Of a DNA stretch of 64,000 bases, positions 9,706-17,670 are shown one piece after another. A model generated the notes under the pieces. That model had not been told where the DNA came from. It ran no database searches and saw only the letters and a program-made list of their open reading frames with translations. Every line of letters begins with the position of its first letter. Position 1 is the stretch's first letter. The stretch is from assembly GCF_000600975.2 (NCBI RefSeq), contig NZ_KK088649.1, positions 456,702-520,701 on the forward strand, written 5' to 3'. The DNA is from Limimaricola hongkongensis DSM 17492. GTDB lineage: Bacteria > Pseudomonadota > Alphaproteobacteria > Rhodobacterales > Rhodobacteraceae. The translations under genes were made by a program, and so were the position numbers.

Positions 9706-10629
9706 TCAACCCCCCGAGACCACCGCCTCGACCCGGCGATTGGCGGCGCGGCCCGCGGCATCGGCATTCGAGGCGCGCGGCGCGAGCCAGCCCGCGCCCT
9801 CGGCCCCGAGCCGGTCCGGCGCGATGCCGGTGTCCAGCAGGCGTTGCCGCACCGCCTGCGCCCGCCTGCGCGACAACGCGATATTGGCGTCGAGCGCGCC
9901 GGTCATGTCGGTGTGCCCCACCAGCACGAGCCTGCGATTGGGATCGGCGTCGAGCCAGCGCGCGAGCGCGTCGAGCGCCGGGATATCCCGCCCCCCGAGC
10001 GCGGCGCGCCCCGGTGCGAAGTCGAGCCCGTCGAGAACCGCGTGACCGTCGCGTTCGAGCAAATCGGCGATATCACCCGTGGCGGCGGGCACGGTAGGCG
10101 GCGGGACGATCGTGGGCGCCGCGCGGGCGCCGTCCGGCGTGACGGTGACGATCTGCAGATGCGCGGTCGTGCCGGTCCGGCTTGCCAGGACGCCGACCGC
10201 GGCGGGGCCGTCCCGGCCCGGGCTGCGACGCGCCGACAAGGCGTGGAACCGGCCCAGATCGACATGCATCTCGGGCGGTGGCAGCACCTCGATCCCGAAG
10301 CGGAAATCAAAACCGCCACAGGCCCTGGCGGTGCAATCGAGCACGATCCCGAAGCCCGCTTGTTCCAGCGCCGCGCGGATCGGCGCGACGATCCGTGACG
10401 GATCCGTGCCGCTCTCGATGCGCCAGCCGCGCAGTCGCACCTCTCCTTCCTGCCGGATCACCGGGGGCGGACCGTTTCGGGCCGGGCCCGTCGGCAGATC
10501 GTATGTGCCCGTCTCGCGCGTGGTTTCGACGACGAGCTCGGCGCCCGCCGGAACAGGCAGCTCTTGCGGCAGGGCTGGGCCGGGGGCGAGACCGGCGGAC
10601 AGCGCGGCAAGAAACAGGCGGCCTTTCAT
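9706..10629 (-). CDS. OmpA family outer-membrane-associated protein
   Basis: A 307-residue protein with an N-terminal signal peptide (MKGRLFLAALSAGLAPG...ALPQE). The C-terminal OmpA/MotB peptidoglycan-binding domain covers about residues 200-305, with LDFAPGRAALGG, LVLVGHTDMTGALDANIALSRRRA and ANRRVEAVV matching the family pattern. The N-terminal ~190 residues are not recognised: they are not an OmpA-type barrel and contain one Cys pair (CTARACGG). It probably sits in the periplasm holding the envelope to peptidoglycan. It lies between the CDF transporter and the CinA-like gene without overlap. Confidence 0.88.
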   Translation of the reverse strand: MKGRLFLAALSAGLAPGPALPQELPVPAGAELVVETTRETGTYDLPTGPARNGPPPVIRQEGEVRLRGWRIESGTDPSRIVAPIRAALEQAGFGIVLDCTARACGGFDFRFGIEVLPPPEMHVDLGRFHALSARRSPGRDGPAAVGVLASRTGTTAHLQIVTVTPDGARAAPTIVPPPTVPAATGDIADLLERDGHAVLDGLDFAPGRAALGGRDIPALDALARWLDADPNRRLVLVGHTDMTGALDANIALSRRRAQAVRQRLLDTGIAPDRLGAEGAGWLAPRASNADAAGRAANRRVEAVVSGG

Positions 10630-10738
10630 GCGGGACCGCGGCTGCCGCCTGCACCACCGCGCCGCCGGAACGGACCGAAATCGCGCGGAAGGGCGGCGGC
10701 CCAGGTGATGGCGCGCGCCGCGAAGCCCGCCCGCGGCG

Positions 10739-11461
10739 TCACGCGCCGAACCGCTCTGAAAGCTGCACGAGCGCGGCCTCGATCTCGGCGCCCTCGGCGC
10801 CGCGGATCACGATATTGGTGCCGGTGACGCCGTTTTCCGAAAACGGGTAGGAGCCGATCGAAAGCGCCGGATGCGCCTTGGCCAGATCTGCCAGCGGCTC
10901 GGCCACGTCGCCTTCGCCACGCTCGACCCGGACGCTTTGCGACAGCACCGGCCGACCGCCGGGGATCGACGGCAAAAGCCCCGCCAGCATTGCTTCGAAG
11001 ATGCGCGGCACGCCGGCCATGACATGCACGTTGCGTAGGGAAAACCCCGGCGCGGCGCTGACCGGGTTGTCGATCAGCGTGGCGCCGTCGGGAATGCGCG
11101 CCATGCGCAGCCTCGCGGCGTTGAGCTCGACCCCGCGCGCCTCGTAATGGGCGGCGAGGATGCCGCGCGCGTCGTCGCGCACGCCGATCGGGGTGTCCAT
11201 CGCGGCGGCGACCGCCTCGGCGGTGATGTCGTCATGCGTCGGGCCGATGCCGCCCGAGGTGAAGACGTGGTCATGCGCCGCGGCCAGCGCCCGCACCGCA
11301 GCGACGATGCCGTCGTGATCGTCGGACACCACGCGGCTTTCGCGCAGGTCGATGCCGCGCAGCGTCAATTCGCGGGCGAGGTGGTGCATGTTGCTGTCGC
11401 GGGTGCGTCCCGAGAGGATCTCGTCCCCGATGACGAGCATGGCGGCGGTCGGGTTGGTCAT
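10739..11461 (-). CDS. CinA-like molybdopterin-binding domain protein
   Basis: A 240-residue protein of the MoaB/Mog fold, annotated in this group as competence/damage-inducible protein A (CinA N-terminal type). It lacks the C-terminal nicotinamide-nucleotide amidase domain of full-length CinA. Visible motifs are LVIGDEILSGRTRDSN at the N-terminus and TSGGIGPTHDDITAEAV near residue 70, which form the nucleotide/pterin site. The start at MTNPTAAM is preferred because GGAG lies about 8 bases upstream; an in-frame ATG at 11485 is possible but has a worse context. Its biochemical role (nucleotide pyrophosphatase or molybdopterin related) cannot be settled from sequence. Confidence 0.88.
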   Translation of the reverse strand: MTNPTAAMLVIGDEILSGRTRDSNMHHLARELTLRGIDLRESRVVSDDHDGIVAAVRALAAAHDHVFTSGGIGPTHDDITAEAVAAAMDTPIGVRDDARGILAAHYEARGVELNAARLRMARIPDGATLIDNPVSAAPGFSLRNVHVMAGVPRIFEAMLAGLLPSIPGGRPVLSQSVRVERGEGDVAEPLADLAKAHPALSIGSYPFSENGVTGTNIVIRGAEGAEIEAALVQLSERFGA

Positions 11462-11576
11462 GGGCGGGCTCCGGTTGGCTGTCACAAGGTATAGGCCGGG
11501 GCGGGGGGCATTTCCACGCGGGCGGGTGGATTCCCGTGGCCCGAGGGCCTATTTCATGGGGAAAGGAACAGAGGTG

Positions 11577-12410
11577 ATGACTTTGGACGAGACCGCCGCC
11601 GACGAACGCAAGGGCCGCCTGACACGGGACGGCATCCGCATCCACGAGCTCGAGGATTTCGCGGGGATGAACCGCGCGGGCCGGCTTGCCGCGACGATCC
11701 TCGACGACATCGCCGAGCATGTCGTCGTGGGCCAGCGCACCTCCGAGATCGACCGGGTCATCACCGACCTGATCGAACAGGCCAACGCCAAGAGCGCCAC
11801 GATCGGCTACAAGGGCTACCAGCACGCGAGCTGCATCTCGGTCAACCACGTGGTCTGCCACGGCATTCCGGGCGACAAGAAGCTCAAGGATGGCGATATC
11901 CTCAATGTCGACGTGACCGTCATCGTCGACGGCTTCTACGGCGACACCAGCCGGATGTACGTGGCCGGCAAGCTGCCGCGCAAGGCCGAGCGGCTGATCC
12001 AGGTGACGCATGACGCGCTCATGAAGGGGATCGAGGCGGCGCGGCCCGGCAACACCTTCGGCGATATCGGCCACGCGATCCAGAGCTTCGTCGAGGAAAA
12101 CCGGATGTCGGTGGTGCGCGATTTCTGCGGCCACGGCATCGGCCGCGTGTTTCACGCGCCGCCCAACGTGCTGCATTACGGCCGCCCCGGCACCGGCCCG
12201 GTGCTCGAGGAGGGGATGTTCTTCACCATCGAGCCGATGGTCAATCTGGGCCGCCCGGAAACCAAGGTGCTGGCCGATGACTGGACCGCCGTGACCCGCG
12301 ACAAGTCGCTTTCGGCGCAGTTCGAGCACACGATCGGCATCACCGCGCAGGGCAACGAGATCTTCACCCTCTCGCCCGCCGACCGGTTTCATCCCACTTG
12401 GGACATCTGA
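11577..12410 (+). CDS. map: Type I methionine aminopeptidase
   Basis: MAP removes the initiator methionine from nascent proteins. The 277-residue product has all five metal ligands in recognisable motifs: NVDVTVIVDGFYGDTSRMY (two Asp), CGHGIGRVFHAPPNVLHY (His), FFTIEPMV (Glu) and QFEHTIGI (Glu), plus the substrate histidine in SVNHVVCHGIP. The ATG at 11577 follows GGAACAGAGG; an alternative ATG at 11556 would add 7 residues. The C-terminus ends FHPTWDI. The gene converges with rsmD, leaving only 3 bp between the two stops. Confidence 0.95.
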   Translation: MTLDETAADERKGRLTRDGIRIHELEDFAGMNRAGRLAATILDDIAEHVVVGQRTSEIDRVITDLIEQANAKSATIGYKGYQHASCISVNHVVCHGIPGDKKLKDGDILNVDVTVIVDGFYGDTSRMYVAGKLPRKAERLIQVTHDALMKGIEAARPGNTFGDIGHAIQSFVEENRMSVVRDFCGHGIGRVFHAPPNVLHYGRPGTGPVLEEGMFFTIEPMVNLGRPETKVLADDWTAVTRDKSLSAQFEHTIGITAQGNEIFTLSPADRFHPTWDI

Positions 12411-12413
12411 CGC

Positions 12414-12974
12414 TCAGCCGTCGCGCTCCATGAGCGTGACATGGGTGTCGCCGTAGCGCCGCGCATCGAGCGGGGAGAACCCCTCGGGCGCGGGCTGCGG
12501 CGCGCTTTCCTCCCAGACGATCAGCGCGCCGGGCGCGATCCAGCCGCCCGCGACGGCCGAGGCCAGCGCCCGCGGGCCGAGACCCTTGCCATAGGGCGGA
12601 TCGAGAAAGACGAGATCCGCGGGTGCCTCTGCCGCGGGCAGGCGGGTGGCGTCGCATTTGAGATGCGTCACCCGGTCGACCACGCGCATCTTGGCCACGT
12701 TCTCGCGGATCAGCCGTCCCGACACCCGCCCGTCATCGACGAGCGTGACGTGTGACGCGCCGCGCGACAGCGCCTCGAGCCCCAGCGCGCCGGTGCCCGC
12801 GAAGAGGTCGAGCACGCGCGCGCCGTCGACCGGATCGCCGTAGCGCCCGCCCATCAACGCGTTGAACAGGCTTTCGCGCACCCGGTCGGCGGTCGGGCGC
12901 AGATGCGCGCCCGCATCCCCCTTGCCGACCGAGGCGAGCGCGAGGCCGCGATGGCTTCCGGCGATGATCCTCAT
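12414..12974 (-). CDS. rsmD: 16S rRNA (guanine966-N2)-methyltransferase
   Basis: RsmD methylates G966 of 16S rRNA. The 186-residue protein begins MRIIAGSHRG and shows the family order: RPTADRVRESLFNAL, the SAM-binding VLDLFAGTGALGLEALSRGA, and the catalytic LVFLDPPYGKGL. Its ATG overlaps the stop of the upstream ferredoxin reductase gene by 4 bp (12971-12974), so the two are co-translated. The frame is open upstream through that gene, but only the MRIIAG start fits the family. Confidence 0.94.
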   Translation of the reverse strand: MRIIAGSHRGLALASVGKGDAGAHLRPTADRVRESLFNALMGGRYGDPVDGARVLDLFAGTGALGLEALSRGASHVTLVDDGRVSGRLIRENVAKMRVVDRVTHLKCDATRLPAAEAPADLVFLDPPYGKGLGPRALASAVAGGWIAPGALIVWEESAPQPAPEGFSPLDARRYGDTHVTLMERDG

Positions 12975-14182
12975 GCCAGAAGCGCCTTGAGATCGGTGTC
13001 CGGGTCGGCCACGCGGGCGGGGTCGGGCGATTTGCCCGCATCGATGAGCCGCTTGCCGACCATGTAGGCGCGGCTGTCGTTCATCGCGTCGACCGCGATC
13101 AGCTTGGCGCCGCGGTAATACCAGTGCGAGGCCTGCGCGGGCGTGGCGCCCGCCCGCACATGCACTGCGTCCCAGCCGGCATTGAGCCCGGCGATCTGCA
13201 GTTTCACGTCGTACTGGTCGGACCAGAACCACGGCTTGGGCCGGTATTCGACCCCGCGCCCCAGCATGTTGAGCGCCGCCGTTTCGGCCATGTCGATGGC
13301 GTTGCCGACGCTTTCGAGCCGGATCCGCATGTCGGTCCACAAGAGCGAGGCGCAGTCCCCCGCCGCCCAGATGTGTTCATCCGAGCTGCGGCAGTGGATG
13401 TCGCAGCGGATGCCGTTCTCGATGGCGAGCCCCGCGCCTTCGGCAAGATCGGTGGCGGGGTCGACGCCGACCCCCGCGATGGCGAAATCCACCTCGATCC
13501 GCGTGCCGTCCGACAGCCGCGCGCCGGTCACGCGATCTTCGCCCAAAAGCCGCTCCAGCCCGCAGCCTTCGCGGATGTCGACGCCGTGACGGGCGTGCAG
13601 GTCGCGGAAGTAATCCGAGGTCTGCGGCGCCGCGACCCGGCTCAGGATGCGGTCGGCGGTCTCGACGAGAATCACCTCCAGCCCGCGCTTGCGCGCCACC
13701 GCCGCCGCCTCCAGCCCGATATAGCCGCCCCCCACCACGAGCAGGCGGCGGCCCTCGACCATCTCGGGCGACAGCCGGTCGGCATCGGCGAGATCGCGCA
13801 TCGTGAGAACGCCGGGCAGATCGCCGCCGATCGCGCCCGGCAGGCGGCGCGGATGCGCGCCCGTGCACAGCGCCAGCCGGTCGTAGGAGAGCGTCTCGCC
13901 GCCCGACAGTGTCACGCTGCGCGCCTTCGCGTCGATGGCCTCGACCGGCGTGTCGAGACGCAGCTCGACGCCGTTCTCGGCATACCACGCCTCGGGGCGC
14001 AGGAAGAGCCGCTCGCGGGCCATTTCGCCCAGCAGGTAGGCCTTGGAGAGCGGCGGGCGCTGATAGGGCGGCGCGTCTTCGGCGCCGAGCAGCGTGATGT
14101 GCCCGTCAAAGCCCTGGCTGCGCAGCTTGGCCACGAGCGCGGCCCCGGCCTGTCCGGCCCCGATCACGACGAAATGGGACAT
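12971..14182 (-). CDS. FAD-dependent ferredoxin reductase (putidaredoxin reductase type)
   Basis: A 403-residue NAD(P)H:ferredoxin oxidoreductase of the BphA4/putidaredoxin reductase family. Motifs: N-terminal FAD site VVIGAGQAGAALVAKLR, PPYQRPPLSKAYL near residue 42, the central NAD site LLVVGGGYIGLEAAAVARK, and the second FAD contact IWAAGDCASL. Its C-terminal reductase domain contains RPKPWFWSDQYD, typical of this family. No dedicated ferredoxin, Rieske oxygenase or P450 lies nearby, so its electron acceptor is not known. It is the first gene of a two-gene unit with rsmD. Confidence 0.9.
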   Translation of the reverse strand: MSHFVVIGAGQAGAALVAKLRSQGFDGHITLLGAEDAPPYQRPPLSKAYLLGEMARERLFLRPEAWYAENGVELRLDTPVEAIDAKARSVTLSGGETLSYDRLALCTGAHPRRLPGAIGGDLPGVLTMRDLADADRLSPEMVEGRRLLVVGGGYIGLEAAAVARKRGLEVILVETADRILSRVAAPQTSDYFRDLHARHGVDIREGCGLERLLGEDRVTGARLSDGTRIEVDFAIAGVGVDPATDLAEGAGLAIENGIRCDIHCRSSDEHIWAAGDCASLLWTDMRIRLESVGNAIDMAETAALNMLGRGVEYRPKPWFWSDQYDVKLQIAGLNAGWDAVHVRAGATPAQASHWYYRGAKLIAVDAMNDSRAYMVGKRLIDAGKSPDPARVADPDTDLKALLA

Positions 14183-14270
14183 GGGCGGTCTCCTTGCTCG
14201 AGTGGCGCGGTTGCGGGCGGCAGACTATATCGCGTGGCGTAGACCGCAATCGCGAAAGGGATGGGCACAG

Positions 14271-14756
14271 ATGACGATTTCGACGGGAGACAGGCTGCCA
14301 GGCGCGGCGCTGATGCGGATGGGCGAGGACGGTCCCGAGACCGTGGCGCTGGAGGACATCCTGAAAGGCCGCCGCGTGGTGATCTTCGGCCTGCCGGGCG
14401 CCTTCACCGGCACCTGTTCGAGCGCGCATGTGCCGAGCTTCCTGCGCAGCATGGGCGCGCTGAAGGCCAAGGGCGTGGACGAGGTCGTCTGCATTGCCGT
14501 CAACGATCCCTTCGTGATGCGCGCCTGGGGCGAGGACACGGGCGCCACGGCGGCGGGGATCGCGATGCTGGCCGACCCAGAGGGCGCGTTCACCGCCGCG
14601 ATCGGCATGGTGTTCTCCAACCCCGCGCGCGGGCTGATCGGGCGCTCGAAGCGCTACGCGCTGATGGCCGAGGATGGCGTGGTGCGGGTCTGGCACCCCG
14701 AGGAGGGCACGGCCTGCGACATCTCGGGCGGCGAAAGCATGGTCGCGGCGCTCTGA
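14271..14756 (+). CDS. Peroxiredoxin (Prx5/AhpE-like atypical 2-Cys or 1-Cys)
   Basis: A 161-residue thiol peroxidase of the Prx5 class, reducing peroxides in the cytoplasm. The peroxidatic site is PGAFTGTCSSAHVPSF with Cys49; the more usual PGAFTPTCS has Pro where this protein has Gly. A later CDISGGES Cys near the C-terminus could resolve the disulfide, although glutaredoxin or glutathione may do so instead. The start MTISTGDRLPGA fits the family. An upstream in-frame ATG at 14094 lies antisense to the ferredoxin reductase and is rejected. Confidence 0.92.
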   Translation: MTISTGDRLPGAALMRMGEDGPETVALEDILKGRRVVIFGLPGAFTGTCSSAHVPSFLRSMGALKAKGVDEVVCIAVNDPFVMRAWGEDTGATAAGIAMLADPEGAFTAAIGMVFSNPARGLIGRSKRYALMAEDGVVRVWHPEEGTACDISGGESMVAAL

Positions 14757-14780
14757 GCTTCGGGCGGAGGGCCATGGCCC

Positions 14781-14810
14781 TTCACCATTCCCAAAAATAC
14801 GTATGGCGCG
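14781..14810 (+). repeat. Dispersed short repeat, copy 1 (type ending in TATGGCGC)
   Basis: This copy reads TTCACCATTCCCAAAAATAC and continues GTATGGCGCG, in the short gap between the convergent peroxiredoxin and pterin dehydratase genes. It matches three other places in the window (31213-31235 on the minus strand, 31254-31276, and 44369-44393 on the minus strand). Shared core: TTCAYCAYTCNNMAAATACG. Confidence 0.75.
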
Positions 14811-14835
14811 AGCTGTCGGCCCGTCCGAGGGCCGG

Positions 14836-15123
14836 TCAGCCGCCCGCCAGCTTGTCCATCTTCGCCGCGAGCTTCGCGTCGAGCGCCGTCAGGCCGCCGG
14901 TGTCGTGGGTGGTGAGCGTGACGGTGACGGTCTTGTAGACGTTGGACCATTCCGGGTGGTGGTTGAGCTTTTCGGCCCAGATCGCGGCGCGGGTCATGAA
15001 GCCGAAGGCTTCGACGAAGTTCGCGAAGCGGTATGTCTTGGTGACGGCATCGCGCGCTTCGACGGCCTGCCACCCCGCCGCCTTCAACGTCTCTCGCGCA
15101 GCATCGTCCAACGGTTCGTTCAT
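14836..15123 (-). CDS. phhB: 4a-hydroxytetrahydrobiopterin dehydratase (pterin carbinolamine dehydratase)
   Basis: A 95-residue PCD/DCoH-family enzyme that recycles the pterin carbinolamine formed by aromatic amino acid hydroxylases. The catalytic segment [18 protein letters not shown] with paired His, and the [13 protein letters not shown] tail, are diagnostic. The start [10 protein letters not shown] is chosen because the ATG overlaps the stop of the upstream acyltransferase by 4 bp (15120-15123). No phenylalanine hydroxylase is in the window, so the partner pterin pathway is not visible here; some bacterial PCDs act in molybdopterin or other pterin metabolism. Confidence 0.93.
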   Translation of the reverse strand: MNEPLDDAARETLKAAGWQAVEARDAVTKTYRFANFVEAFGFMTRAAIWAEKLNHHPEWSNVYKTVTVTLTTHDTGGLTALDAKLAAKMDKLAGG

Positions 15124-16322
15124 TCCTGGTCCTCCATCCGCACCCGCCGGAACGGACCATAGCCCGTCAGCACCTCGATCTCCTCGTCCACCGCCGTGCG
15201 CTCGGCGTCGAGATAGCGCGCGACCGCATCGCGAAACCCCGCATCCGCGATCCAGTGCAGCGACTGCGTCGGCACCGGAAGATAGCCGCGCGCGAGCTTG
15301 TGCTCGCCCTGCGCGCCCGCCTCGACGCGGGTGAACCCCTGCGCCAGCGCCCAGTCGATGGCGCGATAGTAGCACAGTTCGAAATGCAAAAAGGGGTGGT
15401 GTTCGAGCGCCCCCCAGTAGCGGCCGTAAAGCGTGTCGCGCCCGATCAGGTTGAGCGCGCCCGCGACGGGCCGGTCGCCATCCGAGGCGAGGATCAGCAG
15501 CATGTCGTCGCGCAGCCGCTCATGCGCGATCTCGAAGAACTCGCGGGTGAGATAGGGTGAGCCCCATTTGCGGCGCCCGGTGTCTTGGTAGAAGGCCCAG
15601 ACCGCGTCCCAGTGATGCGGCTCGATCTCATCGCCGGTGAGAAAGGCGATGTCGAGACCGCTCTCGGCCGCGCCGCGCCGTTCGCGGCGGATGGTCTTGC
15701 GCTTGCGCGAGGAGAGCGCCGCGAGAAAGCCGTCGAAATCGCCGTAGCCCTCGTCGATCCAGTGGAACTGCTGGTTCACGCGGCGCATCAGCCCCATCTG
15801 TTCACCGGCGATGGCCTCGGCCTGCGAACAGAAGGTGGCGTGCAGCGAGGACAGCCCGTTATTGGCCGCAAGCTGCACCGCGCCCTGCACGAGCGCCGAC
15901 AGACCCTCGGCCTCGTGGCCGGGTTTCGCGAGGAAGCGCCGCCCGGTGACGGGCGTGAACGGCACCGCGACCTGCAGCTTGGGGTAATATTCGCCGCCCG
16001 CGCGCTCATAGGCGTCGGCCCAGGCGTGATCGAAGACGTATTCGCCCTGGCTGTGGCCCTTGGCGTAGAGCGGCGCGCAGGCGATCAGATCGCCTGCGCG
16101 TCGCGCCGCGAGGTAGTGCGGCTGCCAGCCGGTGCCGGGGCCGACCGAGCCGCTTTCCTCCAGCGCCGAAAGGAAGCGGTGCGTGGTGAAGGGATCTCGT
16201 GGCCGGCCGTCCTTGGCCTCGGGGCAGGCGCAGGCGTCCCACGCCGCCGCGGGGATGTCGTGCAGGCTGGAATGGGCGGTGATCTCGACCACCGCGTCGG
16301 GGTCCGTGTCTGTCTGGCTCAT
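15120..16322 (-). CDS. COG3146 / FemAB-like GNAT acyltransferase
   Basis: A 400-residue cytoplasmic protein of the COG3146 (DUF482) family, described as predicted N-acyltransferase or peptidoglycan biosynthesis protein with a FemAB-like double GNAT fold. Characteristic stretches are [15 protein letters not shown] at the N-terminus, [33 protein letters not shown] and [21 protein letters not shown]. The real substrate is unknown. It is co-translated with phhB downstream (4-bp overlap) and starts 31 bp from the stop of the GDPD gene, all in the same direction. Confidence 0.88.
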   Translation of the reverse strand: MSQTDTDPDAVVEITAHSSLHDIPAAAWDACACPEAKDGRPRDPFTTHRFLSALEESGSVGPGTGWQPHYLAARRAGDLIACAPLYAKGHSQGEYVFDHAWADAYERAGGEYYPKLQVAVPFTPVTGRRFLAKPGHEAEGLSALVQGAVQLAANNGLSSLHATFCSQAEAIAGEQMGLMRRVNQQFHWIDEGYGDFDGFLAALSSRKRKTIRRERRGAAESGLDIAFLTGDEIEPHHWDAVWAFYQDTGRRKWGSPYLTREFFEIAHERLRDDMLLILASDGDRPVAGALNLIGRDTLYGRYWGALEHHPFLHFELCYYRAIDWALAQGFTRVEAGAQGEHKLARGYLPVPTQSLHWIADAGFRDAVARYLDAERTAVDEEIEVLTGYGPFRRVRMEDQE

Positions 16323-16353
16323 GCGCGCAGAACTGGGCTCGCGGGCCGCCGGG

Positions 16354-17130
16354 TCAAGAAGACCCGGGGGCCGCGAGATAGCCTTCGAAGGTCACGTTGT
16401 CGGCAATGGCACGGGCGCGCGCCTCTTCCTCGGGCGAACGGACGGTCCAGCACAAAAGCGCCGCGCCCTGCGCCTTCAGCTCGGCGAGGCGCGGCCTGTC
16501 GAGATCCCTTGCGTCATGGCTGACGAAGCTCGCGCCGAGATTGTCGTAATCGGGGATCTCGCGCAGCCGGTCGGCGATGCGCGGCGACAGGTCGGGCCAG
16601 TCCTGCGCATCGAAGCCGCATGTGACGAGCCCGCGCGGCAGGTCGGGCGCGAGCCGGGCCATTTCGGAGACGGAATGCGGATTGAACGACATCACCGCCA
16701 CCGGCCCCTCATAGCCTTCGAGATCGCGCGCCACGGCGGCCTCGATCGCGCCGACATTGGGGCCGAGCGAATAGTCGTGATCCTTGGTCTCGATCAGTAG
16801 CGGCGCCCGCCCCGCCACGAGATCGAGCACCTCGCGCAGCGTCGGGATGGTGTCGGCGCTGCCGATCAACTGGATCTGGCGCAGCGCTTCGGCCCCGCGC
16901 GCCGAAACCGGACCGCGTTCGAGCGTCAGCCGCTCCAGCGTGGCGTCGTGGAAGGCCATCGCCTCGCCGTCCTGCGAGACGCGCACGTCGATCTCGATGC
17001 CGTAGCCCGCCTCGATGGCGGCGCGTACCGCCGAGAGCGCGTTCTCGGGCCGACCGGCGCCGTGGAAGGCGCGATGGGCGATGGGCCGGTCGAGAAACGC
17101 GGCCGGCAGGGCCGGGGCCGGGCGGCTCAT
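16354..17130 (-). CDS. Glycerophosphodiester phosphodiesterase
   Basis: A 258-residue GDPD that hydrolyses glycerophosphodiesters from phospholipid turnover to glycerol-3-phosphate and an alcohol. Catalytic motifs are clear: IAHRAFHGAGRPENAL (HR..EN), GIEIDVRVSQDG (E-x-D metal ligands), MAFHDATLERLT (catalytic HD) and LLIETKDHD. There is no signal peptide, so it is predicted cytoplasmic. The ATG overlaps the RidA stop by 4 bp, an arrangement I recall as conserved in Rhodobacteraceae. Confidence 0.93.
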   Translation of the reverse strand: MSRPAPALPAAFLDRPIAHRAFHGAGRPENALSAVRAAIEAGYGIEIDVRVSQDGEAMAFHDATLERLTLERGPVSARGAEALRQIQLIGSADTIPTLREVLDLVAGRAPLLIETKDHDYSLGPNVGAIEAAVARDLEGYEGPVAVMSFNPHSVSEMARLAPDLPRGLVTCGFDAQDWPDLSPRIADRLREIPDYDNLGASFVSHDARDLDRPRLAELKAQGAALLCWTVRSPEEEARARAIADNVTFEGYLAAPGSS

Positions 17131-17600
17131 GCGAGCGCGAAGACGGCTTCGATCTCGACCGCCACGCCGAGCGGCAGCGCCGCCACGCCCACGGCGGCGC
17201 GGGCATGGCGCCCGACTTCGCCGAGCAGCTCGGCCATGAGATCGGAGGCGCCGTTGATCACCTTGGGCTGGTCGGTGAAGTCGGGCGTGCAGGCGACGAA
17301 ACCGGTCAGCTTCACCAGCCGCGCGATCCGGCCCAGATCGCCATCGCAGGCGGCGCGGGCCTGCGCCAGAAGGCTCAGGGCGCAGGCGCGCGCGGCCTCG
17401 GCGCCCTCTTCGGTGGACATGCCGTCGCCGAGGCGGCCCTTGATCAGCCCGTCCGGCCCGGCCGAGATCTGTCCCGAAACATAAAGCAGCCCGTCATGCA
17501 CGACGAAAGATTCGTAATTGGCGGCGGGCTTGGGCGCGTCGGGCAGCGACAGCCCCTTCTGCGCCAGCTTGCTCTCGATCTGTTCGGACGTGATGCCCAT
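17127..17600 (-). CDS. RidA family protein (reactive imine/enamine deaminase)
   Basis: A 157-residue YjgF/YER057c/UK114 protein, probably trimeric, that hydrolyses reactive enamine/imine intermediates to carbonyl plus ammonia. It is longer than canonical RidA (~130) and fits the subgroup with an N-terminal extension (SEQIESKLAQKGLSLP). Family segments: GLLYVSGQISAGPDG, LVKLTGFVACTPDF and a C-terminal VGVAALPLGVAVEIEAVFAL. The canonical catalytic Arg appears shifted (RHARAAVGVAALP), so activity should not be assumed. The ATG at 17600 follows GGAGGCGCACC; the longer frame to 17696 is rejected. Confidence 0.9.
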   Translation of the reverse strand: MGITSEQIESKLAQKGLSLPDAPKPAANYESFVVHDGLLYVSGQISAGPDGLIKGRLGDGMSTEEGAEAARACALSLLAQARAACDGDLGRIARLVKLTGFVACTPDFTDQPKVINGASDLMAELLGEVGRHARAAVGVAALPLGVAVEIEAVFALA

Positions 17601-17670
17601 GGTGCGCCTCCGCTGTATTGTCCCGGCGCAAGCTAGCCCGCGCCGGGCAGGGGGGCAACGCCGCGCCGCG

